DNA from: Blastocatellia bacterium
Lineage (GTDB): Bacteria; Acidobacteriota; Blastocatellia; Pyrinomonadales; Pyrinomonadaceae
Reading direction: 5' to 3'
DNA length: 5,581 nucleotides
Assembly (NCBI GenBank): GCA_013695495.1
Contig: JACDAK010000053.1
Span: 1-5,581 of the forward strand
The notes below the pieces were generated by a model. That model was given only the letters and a program-made list of their open reading frames with translations. It made no database searches and was not told the origin of the DNA. Numbering within the stretch: the stretch's first letter is position 1; each line of letters starts with the position of its first letter. Of this stretch, positions 1 to 5,581 are shown in pieces. The translations under genes and the position numbers were made by a program.

Positions 1-228
1 CTAGTCGCATACGGCCCTTCTGGGGTTGCCGGCATCGTATGGCGCCAAAATGCCGGCGGCACGATGGCGCGCCGTCTGCTGCCGTTCGCGATCATTGTGC
101 CTTTGACCTTTGGGTGGCTAGGCCGGAATGACTTCGCCGATTCTCCGTTCGACTCAGACATCCGCGCCGCAGTTTTCGGTGCCCTTACATCAGCCGTCCT
201 CGCCCTTCTCATCTGGTCGATCGCACGC
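1..228 (+). other. C-terminal end of an N-terminal membrane sensor domain
   Basis: Codons 1-63, in frame with the kinase, read as a small-residue-rich segment ending in QNAGGT, directly before MARRLLPFAIIVPLTFGWL. A second hydrophobic stretch, AAVFGALTSAVLALLIW, follows and ends in a basic Arg-rich helix leading to the PAS domains. From memory of the family, a Gly-Gly, Ala-Arg-Arg-Leu-Leu-Pro motif followed by two closing helices is typical of a multi-helix membrane domain found at the N-terminus of PAS and GGDEF/histidine kinase proteins. Only its last two helices are in the window. The loop between them (about residues 20-33, DFADSPFDSD) is acidic and probably faces the periplasm, which would place the PAS domains in the cytoplasm. 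The family assignment is from recall, not from a search. Confidence 0.65.
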
Positions 229-3200
229 TCCATCGCCCGCACAGAACTGCAAAAACAGACGGCCGAGCTGTCGGTGAAAAAGTTCATGGCGGAACTCGCC
301 GATCTAAAGCACGCTCTTGATGCGTCCTCGATCGTAGCGATAACGGACAAAGAGGGACTCATCACCTATGTGAACGATAAATTCTGTGACATTTCGGGCT
401 ATGACCGTACCGAACTCATCGGAAAAAATCATCGCATTATCGATCTTGAACACAATTCCGACGAAAGCATGACCGAAACCATCTCAAGCGGACGCGTTTG
501 GCATGGTGAGATAAAGAACCGAGCAAAAAGTGGTCAGTTTTACTGGGTCGATACGACCATAGTTCCCTTCCTTGGTGAAGACAACAAGCCGCAACAGTTT
601 GTCACGCTACGAAATGATATAACGGCGAGGAAGATGTTTGAGCGGGATCTATTGGACGAAAAGGAATTTAATGACCAAACGGTCAACTCACTTCCCGGCA
701 TATTCTATCTCTTTAATTCGGAGGGCCGTTTTATCAGGTGGAACAAGAATTTCGAGATGATATCAGGGTACTCGGCCGATGAGATCGCCGTGATGCACCC
801 GCTGGATTTCTTTCGCGGCGATGACAAGGATCTGGTAGCCGAGCGTATCGGCGAGGTACTCGTTACGGGCGGCTCGTGGGTCGAGGCGGGCTTTGTGACG
901 AAAGACGGCAGCTCGCTGCCCTATTACTTCACGGGGCGGCGAATGACCCGCAAGGGCGAGATGTGCGTCGTGGGAATGGGCGTCGACATCTCATTTCAAA
1001 AGCAAGCCGAAGGCGAGCTTCGCGAATCCGAGAATCGTTATCGGTTCCTGTTCGAGCACAATCCGTCACCCATGTGGGTCTATGATGTTGAGACGCTCAC
1101 TTTCTTAGCGGTGAATAAGGCTGCGGTGGATCTTTACGGCTACTCGTCGGAGGAGTTCCTTTCGCTAACGATCCCACGCATCATCCCGGAAAGTGAGATC
1201 GCAAGCTTTCAAGAATTTGCCGGCGACCACAATACTGCTGACCCGATGCGTCGCACCTGGAAGAACCGCAAACGCGACGGGACCGATTTTGATGTTGAGA
1301 TCGTTCTCGACGATGTGAGTTTCGACCATCGCCGCTCGAAACTTGTACTTGCCAATGATGTTACGCGCCGACTGCGTGACGAAGAGAGGCTGCGAGAGTC
1401 AGAAGAGCGATACCGGTTATTGTTCGAAAACAACCCTCTCCCGATGTGGGTCTACGATGCAGAAACCCTCGAGTTCCTCTCTGTAAACCGGGCGGCGATC
1501 GAACGGTACGGCTACTCCGAAGAAGAGTTTCTTGCGATGACCATTCGCGACATTAGGCCGCCGGAAGATGTCGCCGCCCTGGCCAACGCGAACCTCATGG
1601 CGAACGCAAATGCGGTGAGTTTTTCGGGCGCATGGCGGCATCTGAAAAAGGATGGTTCGCTTATCGAAGTCGATATCACATCGCACATGCTGCCGTTCAA
1701 AGACCGCCCATCGCGCCTGGTCCTTGCCAACGATGTGAGTGAACGCAACGAGGCACTTCGTAAGCTCGAAGCAAGCGAGACACTGTTTAGAAACGTTTTC
1801 GATCAGCAGTTCCAGTTCATGGCGATTCTGGATGCCGACGGATGCGTTCGCGAGATAAACGAACTACCCATGCGCATGACCGGTTTCGTACGTGAAGATT
1901 TTGTCGGCATAAAAATGTGGGAAACGCCGAGCTGGAAGAAGATGCCCGAATGGTCCTTTATTTGGAAGAAGCGGCTTAACCAGGCGGCTCAAAGTGCCGA
2001 GCCCATCTTATCGGACGATGTTTATCAGCTTGCGGATGGCTCCGTTCGGCTCGCTGAGGTGGCAACAACTGCCGTTAAGGCGGAGTCGGGCGAGGTTGAG
2101 TACTATCTCGTCCAGGCGTCCGACGTCACCGAGCGAAAATTAGCCGACGACAAACTTCGCGAAAGCGAGAACCGCTTTCGAACCATGTTCGAACTCGCGT
2201 CCGTAGGCATCGTCCAAGTCGATGCAGGCACGGGCAGGATACTGCTGTTCAATGAGAAATTTCGCGAGATCACGGGGTATTCGACCGCAGAGCTTCGCGG
2301 CGTTACTTTCAGCAATATAACTCATCCTGAAGACCGCGACGCCGACATGGCTCTCTTTCAAAGTGCGGCACGCGGGGAAGTTCCGCAGTATATCAATGAG
2401 AAACGCTACGTCCGCAGAAACGGCTCCAACGTCTGGGTGCGCGTAAATGCCACGTTTCTCCGGGATGAGGCTGGCAACGCAATTCGCGCAATGGCAATAG
2501 TCGAGGACATCACGGAACGGCGACGAGCCGAGCAACAGCTGCTTGACCTCAACGAATCGCTCGAGCAAAGGGTTTACGACCGGACCGTTGAACTTGAGGC
2601 GGTTAATAAAGAGCTTGAGGCATTTTCGTATTCAGTTTCGCACGATCTGCGAGCACCTCTTCGGGCGATCGACGGATTTTCGCGGGCATTGATCGAGGAC
2701 CTCGGCGACAAGCTTGAGGGTCGAAATAAAAATTACCTCGACCGCGTTATCGGCGCAAGTTCGCGGATGAGCACACTTATCGAAGACCTGCTCAAGCTGT
2801 CACGCATAAGCCGCAGTGACATCAAGCGTAAGGAGGTAGATCTGAGCGCGATCGCCGCTGAAATCCTCGCGGGTTACACCGATGCTGAACCGAAGCGTCA
2901 GGTCAAGATCACTATCGAGCCGAACATCGTGGCAAACTGTGACCCAAGGCTGCTGCGCATCGCCCTGGAAAATCTCCTTGGGAATGCGTGGAAATTCACG
3001 AGAAATAAAGATGTCGCCGAGATCTCCTTTTCCGGGATTTCAAATCAGGGAGTTAGCGAAATCGCAATCAGAGACAATGGCGCCGGCTTTGACATGAAAT
3101 ACGCCGATAAGCTCTTTGGCGCATTTCAGCGTCTCCACCGGGCCGAGGAATTCGAAGGAACGGGTATTGGGTTGGCGACAGTTCAGCGCGTCGTGATGCT

Positions 3201-3267
3201 GCACGGCGGGAGCGTCCGAGCAGACTCGAAAATTGGCGAAGGCTCGACCTTTTTCTTGAAGCTTTAG
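1..3267 (+). CDS. Membrane-anchored multi-PAS sensor histidine kinase (5' end missing)
   Basis: Sensor kinase that autophosphorylates on His and passes phosphate to a response regulator; inner-membrane anchored. Residues are numbered from the ATG at 64. Visible order: two hydrophobic segments (about 5-19 and 34-55), helical linker (56-82), PAS1 (83-190), PAS2 (203-313), PAS3 (324-435), PAS4 (448-560), PAS5 (573-690), PAS6 (703-818), coiled coil (820-855), HisKA (about 853-915) and HATPase_c (about 940-1067). The H-box VSHDLRAPLR places the phospho-acceptor at His860. The ATP lid has an N-box ENLLGNAWKFT (969-979, Asn974), G1 DNGAGFD (1004-1010), F-box (1018-1021) and G2 GTGIGLA (1032-1038), so it looks catalytically intact. 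The frame is open from base 1 to the ATG at 64, with no convincing ribosome site before it. The ARRLLPFAIIVPL segment resembles the tail of a longer multi-helix membrane domain, so the true start is probably left of the window. No HAMP, GAF or receiver domain is seen. The catalytic core resembles phytochrome-type kinases. The ligand is unknown. Confidence 0.95.
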   Translation, partial: LVAYGPSGVAGIVWRQNAGGTMARRLLPFAIIVPLTFGWLGRNDFADSPFDSDIRAAVFGALTSAVLALLIWSIARSIARTELQKQTAELSVKKFMAELADLKHALDASSIVAITDKEGLITYVNDKFCDISGYDRTELIGKNHRIIDLEHNSDESMTETISSGRVWHGEIKNRAKSGQFYWVDTTIVPFLGEDNKPQQFVTLRNDITARKMFERDLLDEKEFNDQTVNSLPGIFYLFNSEGRFIRWNKNFEMISGYSADEIAVMHPLDFFRGDDKDLVAERIGEVLVTGGSWVEAGFVTKDGSSLPYYFTGRRMTRKGEMCVVGMGVDISFQKQAEGELRESENRYRFLFEHNPSPMWVYDVETLTFLAVNKAAVDLYGYSSEEFLSLTIPRIIPESEIASFQEFAGDHNTADPMRRTWKNRKRDGTDFDVEIVLDDVSFDHRRSKLVLANDVTRRLRDEERLRESEERYRLLFENNPLPMWVYDAETLEFLSVNRAAIERYGYSEEEFLAMTIRDIRPPEDVAALANANLMANANAVSFSGAWRHLKKDGSLIEVDITSHMLPFKDRPSRLVLANDVSERNEALRKLEASETLFRNVFDQQFQFMAILDADGCVREINELPMRMTGFVREDFVGIKMWETPSWKKMPEWSFIWKKRLNQAAQSAEPILSDDVYQLADGSVRLAEVATTAVKAESGEVEYYLVQASDVTERKLADDKLRESENRFRTMFELASVGIVQVDAGTGRILLFNEKFREITGYSTAELRGVTFSNITHPEDRDADMALFQSAARGEVPQYINEKRYVRRNGSNVWVRVNATFLRDEAGNAIRAMAIVEDITERRRAEQQLLDLNESLEQRVYDRTVELEAVNKELEAFSYSVSHDLRAPLRAIDGFSRALIEDLGDKLEGRNKNYLDRVIGASSRMSTLIEDLLKLSRISRSDIKRKEVDLSAIAAEILAGYTDAEPKRQVKITIEPNIVANCDPRLLRIALENLLGNAWKFTRNKDVAEISFSGISNQGVSEIAIRDNGAGFDMKYADKLFGAFQRLHRAEEFEGTGIGLATVQRVVMLHGGSVRADSKIGEGSTFFLKL
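1021..1773 (+). repeat. Tandem duplicated PAS modules (PAS3 and PAS4) in the kinase
   Basis: Two consecutive PAS units, at 1021-1392 and 1393-1773, align almost without gaps with a period of 124-125 residues. Both open with a linker RESE(N/E)RYR(F/L)LFE and continue with NP.PMWVYD.ETL.FL.VN.AA and YGYS.EEFL. Counting by eye, 37 of the first 51 residues are identical. The middle of the unit has diverged, and both end in LVLANDV. This indicates an internal duplication of one PAS-plus-linker unit. At the DNA level the copies are clearly diverged, especially at third codon positions, so the duplication is not very recent. Alternatively, two related modules were acquired separately, because this PAS subtype is widespread. 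Confidence 0.8.
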
Positions 3268-3273
3268 CTTATG
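3265..3273 (+). other. Kinase/regulator junction TAG-CTT-ATG
   Basis: The kinase stop codon TAG is followed by one CTT codon and then the ATG of the response regulator, all in the same reading frame. No clear Shine-Dalgarno sequence is present; the best is a weak GAAG about ten bases upstream, inside the kinase gene. The regulator is therefore probably translated by reinitiation after the kinase, which would link the amounts of the two proteins. The in-frame stop at 3265 also rules out an upstream start for the regulator. Confidence 0.7.
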
Positions 3274-3729
3274 GAAACAAGATCATCTTTCACGAAAGTG
3301 ATCCTACTTGTTGAAGACAATGAGGACGACATTGCTCTGACGATAAGAGCACTTAATAAAAACAATCTCGCGAACGACCTTGTCGTCGTTCGTGATGGTG
3401 CCGAAGCACTCGATTATCTCTTCGCACGCGGCGAATTTGCCGGCCGTGATCCATCAGACCTGCCGCAGCTGGTGTTGCTTGACCTCAAGCTGCCCAAGCT
3501 CGGCGGGCTGGAAGTGCTGAAGACGCTCCGCTCCGACTCTGCGACGCGTTACGTGCCCGTAGTGGTTTTAACATCCTCCGACGAGGAAGATGATATGATA
3601 CGAAGCTACGATGGCGGAGCAAACAGCTTTGTTCAAAAGCCGGTTAATTTTGACGATTTCGTTGAGGCGGCTCGACAGCTCGGCCTATATTGGCTTCTGA
3701 TAAATCGGACACCGGAAATCGGGCCATGA
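3271..3729 (+). CDS. Single-domain response regulator, Rcp1/CheY-like
   Basis: Cytoplasmic stand-alone receiver of 152 residues that accepts phosphate from a histidine kinase. Motifs in order: ILLVEDNEDD with the acidic pair Glu15/Asp16 for Mg binding, phospho-acceptor Asp71 in LLDLKLPKLGG, switch Thr101 in VVVLTSS, and Lys123-Pro124 in FVQKPV. All catalytic positions are intact. The short insertion YLFARGEFAGRDPSDLPQ before the Asp strand and the ending QLGLYWLLIN are typical of the Rcp1 group, the partners of phytochrome-like kinases, and separate it from chemotaxis CheY. There is no DNA-binding or enzymatic output, so it should act through protein contact or as a phosphate carrier. It starts 3 bases after the kinase and overlaps the next gene by 4 bases, making the upstream kinase the likely donor. 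The ATG at 3271 is the only reasonable start, since a stop lies two codons upstream in the same frame. Confidence 0.95.
   Translation: METRSSFTKVILLVEDNEDDIALTIRALNKNNLANDLVVVRDGAEALDYLFARGEFAGRDPSDLPQLVLLDLKLPKLGGLEVLKTLRSDSATRYVPVVVLTSSDEEDDMIRSYDGGANSFVQKPVNFDDFVEAARQLGLYWLLINRTPEIGP
3714..3729 (+). promoter_or_regulatory. Weak ribosome site and ATGA start/stop overlap
   Basis: The third gene's ATG (3726-3728) overlaps the regulator's TGA (3727-3729), a common translational coupling arrangement. A short GGA at 3714-3716, nine bases before the ATG, could serve as a weak Shine-Dalgarno core. Together these fix the start of the downstream gene at 3726, and the receiver domain begins immediately after it (LKLLNVED). 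Confidence 0.65.
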
Positions 3730-5581
3730 CATCGCTCAAACTATTAAATGTCGAAGATGTAGAAGCCGATACCGAGCTAGTGGTACTGCAGCTCGAACGT
3801 TCAGGCTATCAGGTCGACTGTTCGCGCGTGGAAACGGCTGATCAGATGCGCGAGATGCTCCGCTCAAGAACGTGGGACGTCATCATTTCCGATTACAGTC
3901 TCCCCGCATTCTCCGGCCTTGACGCTTTCGAGATCTTAAAGGATAGCGGTCTGGACATTCCCTTCATCATTATCTCCGGCACGATCGGCGAAGAAGCTGC
4001 GGTCGCGGCAATGAAAGCCGGTGTCAGCGATTATCTGATGAAGAATAATCTCGGCAAGATCGGCCCGACTATTGCTCGTGAGATCGCCGACGCCGAGGTG
4101 AGGAAAGCAAAACATCTCGCGGAGGGTGCTCTCGCTGAATCAGAAGAAGATTTTCGCGGCCTCGTCCTGGCGACCACACAGCACGTCTGGGAGATGGACG
4201 AGAACGGCAAACACGCCGAGCTTCCGCAATGGTGGCTTGATCTGACCGGCCAAAGCGTTGACCAGTCAGGCGATTTCGGATGGCTTGAGTCCGTCCATCC
4301 CGAAGATCGCGACTCGGCGAAACATACATTTCTTCACGCCCTCGAATCTCAGACGCAAGTGTCTCTGCAGCTACGGATAAAAAGCGCCGCGGGAACGTAT
4401 AGGTACTTTGCCGCTCGCGGCGTTCCGCTCCAACGGCCGGACGGAACGTTTCGAAAATGGATATGCACCCTCGCCGACATCTCCGAGCGGATGCAGGCCC
4501 TAGACGAGTTGCGCAGATCTGAAGAGAGGTTCCGCGGCCTTGTCGAGGCGTCATCCCAGTTCGTGTGGACGGCTGATGCAGACGGCCGCGGTGACGAGCT
4601 GTTCAAATGGCTGAGCGAACTCTGCGGAAGCGAGGTTCGTTCCTTCGCGGACATCAAGAAAGTTCTTCACGAAGCAGACCGCTCCACGATCTGGCCGATG
4701 TGGACAGACGCGCTTCGCGATCAGAAACCCTATCAATTCATCTGCCGACTGCAGGATAAACACCACGGCTACAAGCACTTCGACTTCCGGGGGAATCCTA
4801 TCTACAACGATACGGGCAGTTTCCGCGAATGGGTGGGGACGCTCAGCGACGTAACGGACAAGTTTGCCGCGATAGACGCGCTGGAGCGAAGCGAGATACA
4901 CCTTAGAACGATCGTCGAAGGCTCGCCCGAGTGCATCAAGCTTCTCAGCCGGGACATCCGTATTCTGGAGATGAACAAGACCGGTCTGGACATGATCGAA
5001 GCCGAGTCAGTTGACGACCTTATCGGCCGAGAAGCGATCGAGCTTGTCGCCCCCGAGTGCCGCGACGATTTCAGAGCCATTGTGCAGCAGGTCTTTGAAG
5101 GCGGCAACGGTCGCCTGGAATTTGAGATAGTCAGCCTGAAGGGTACGCGCCGCTGGCTTGAGATGCATGCCGCGCCGCTCCGCGACCGCTCGGGAGATAT
5201 TCAGTCACTGCTCGGCCTTTCACGCGACGTTACGAACCGTCGCAAAACGAATGAGGCTCTGAAAAAGAGCGAAGCGCGTTTTCGTGAGCTTTTCGAAAAC
5301 GCAAATGACCTTGTCTACACTCACGACCTAGATGGCAGATTTACGTCGCTCAACCGCGCAGGGGAAGCGATCACGGGCTACACGCGGGAAGAGGCGCTGA
5401 AAATGAGCATCACCGACGTCGTAGCACCGGAATCCATTGCACTGGCTAAAGAGAAGACGGACGAAAAGATCGCGGGGCAGTCGGCAACATCTTACGAGAC
5501 TGAAATAATACATAAGGACGGCCGTCGGGTTACTCTCGATCTCAGCACCCGTTTGATCTATGAGGATGGGGTTGCGATTGG
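3726..5581 (+). CDS. Receiver-PAS signalling protein, probable hybrid kinase or other PAS-linked output (3' end missing)
   Basis: The frame stays open from the ATG at 3726 to the window edge, giving 618 complete codons. Residues 1-120 form a receiver: acidic Glu10/Asp11, phospho-acceptor Asp56 in IISDYSLP, Ser84 in IIISGTIGEE, and Lys106 in DYLMKNNL. The usual Lys-Pro is Lys-Asn here, as is common in the receiver subtype fused to PAS domains. Four PAS units follow: A (about 141-255), B (267-378), C (391-504) and D (517 onward, cut off). Each is introduced by an (E/R/K)SE helical linker, with Ser at 139, 265, 389 and 515. A and B resemble the PAS_3 type: both have FRGLV and a VW pair, and A has the HPEDR motif. 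No membrane segment is visible, so it is probably cytoplasmic. The missing C-terminus could be a histidine kinase (most likely), a GGDEF/EAL module or another output. Its receiver may be phosphorylated by the upstream kinase, inferred only from position. No N-terminal signal is seen. Confidence 0.93.
   Translation, partial: MTSLKLLNVEDVEADTELVVLQLERSGYQVDCSRVETADQMREMLRSRTWDVIISDYSLPAFSGLDAFEILKDSGLDIPFIIISGTIGEEAAVAAMKAGVSDYLMKNNLGKIGPTIAREIADAEVRKAKHLAEGALAESEEDFRGLVLATTQHVWEMDENGKHAELPQWWLDLTGQSVDQSGDFGWLESVHPEDRDSAKHTFLHALESQTQVSLQLRIKSAAGTYRYFAARGVPLQRPDGTFRKWICTLADISERMQALDELRRSEERFRGLVEASSQFVWTADADGRGDELFKWLSELCGSEVRSFADIKKVLHEADRSTIWPMWTDALRDQKPYQFICRLQDKHHGYKHFDFRGNPIYNDTGSFREWVGTLSDVTDKFAAIDALERSEIHLRTIVEGSPECIKLLSRDIRILEMNKTGLDMIEAESVDDLIGREAIELVAPECRDDFRAIVQQVFEGGNGRLEFEIVSLKGTRRWLEMHAAPLRDRSGDIQSLLGLSRDVTNRRKTNEALKKSEARFRELFENANDLVYTHDLDGRFTSLNRAGEAITGYTREEALKMSITDVVAPESIALAKEKTDEKIAGQSATSYETEIIHKDGRRVTLDLSTRLIYEDGVAI

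Noticed and set aside
876..1085. 69-codon plus-strand open frame
   Set aside because: It is out of frame within the kinase PAS2/PAS3 region, with Arg-rich composition and no start signal.
2155..2181. Repeated DNA resembling the linkers at 1018-1047 and 1390-1419
   Set aside because: These encode the recurrent helical linker LRESE(N/E)R(Y/F)R before PAS domains. The similarity is explained by protein-level module repeats, not by a mobile or regulatory repeat.
2140..2568. 142-codon open frame on the minus strand
   Set aside because: It is antisense to PAS6 of the kinase, whose reading frame is clearly conserved, and shows no domain or ribosome site.
3259..3275. Possible terminator or promoter between kinase and regulator
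   Set aside because: There is no room: the gap is 3 bases, and no stem followed by a T-run is visible. The TTTTTC nearby is inside the kinase coding sequence.
4069..4554. 161-codon open frame on the minus strand
   Set aside because: It lies entirely antisense to the receiver-PAS gene. Its translation is Arg/Ser-rich with no recognisable domain, typical of a shadow frame in GC-rich coding DNA.
4551..5107. Overlapping minus-strand open frames of 116 and 101 codons
   Set aside because: They are antisense to PAS B and PAS C of the third gene, have low-complexity composition and overlap each other.

Overview
The window is a fully coding stretch of a bacterial two-component signalling locus. Three genes lie head to tail on the + strand: the 3' part of a membrane-anchored histidine kinase with six PAS domains, a complete single-domain response regulator of the Rcp1/CheY-like type, and the 5' part of a receiver-plus-PAS protein that runs off the right edge. 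Both outer genes are cut by the window. No RNA gene, mobile element, CRISPR array, recognisable promoter or terminator was found, and no gap between genes exceeds 3 bases.

Organism: base composition is moderately GC-rich, roughly low-to-high 50s % by eye. Long multi-PAS kinases combined with Rcp1-like regulators and N-terminal receiver/PAS proteins are common in environmental bacteria with large sensory repertoires, such as Acidobacteriota, Chloroflexota, cyanobacteria, Verrucomicrobiota and some Deltaproteobacteria. An Acidobacteriota-like source is my guess, but nothing here is diagnostic of a phylum.

Layout: bases 1-3267 encode the kinase: the last two membrane helices, PAS1 to PAS6, a coiled-coil signalling helix, a HisKA dimerisation domain with phospho-acceptor His, and an HATPase_c domain. 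After a single CTT codon, bases 3271-3729 encode the regulator, with phospho-acceptor Asp71. Its TGA overlaps the ATG of the third gene (ATGA), which encodes a receiver domain (Asp56) and four PAS domains, the last one incomplete. Its output domain lies beyond the window.

How they may work together (inference): the kinase senses a signal through its membrane and PAS modules and autophosphorylates on His860. It probably passes phosphate to the small regulator, as Cph1-type kinases do to Rcp1-type regulators. The third protein also has a receiver and could take phosphate from the same kinase, so that its own PAS-linked output is controlled by the first kinase. The tight spacing points to one transcript with translational coupling. 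I see no clearly new class of system. The most useful points are the misleading apparent start of the first gene, the tandem PAS duplication, the very compact kinase/regulator/receiver-PAS arrangement, and a low-GC block over PAS1.
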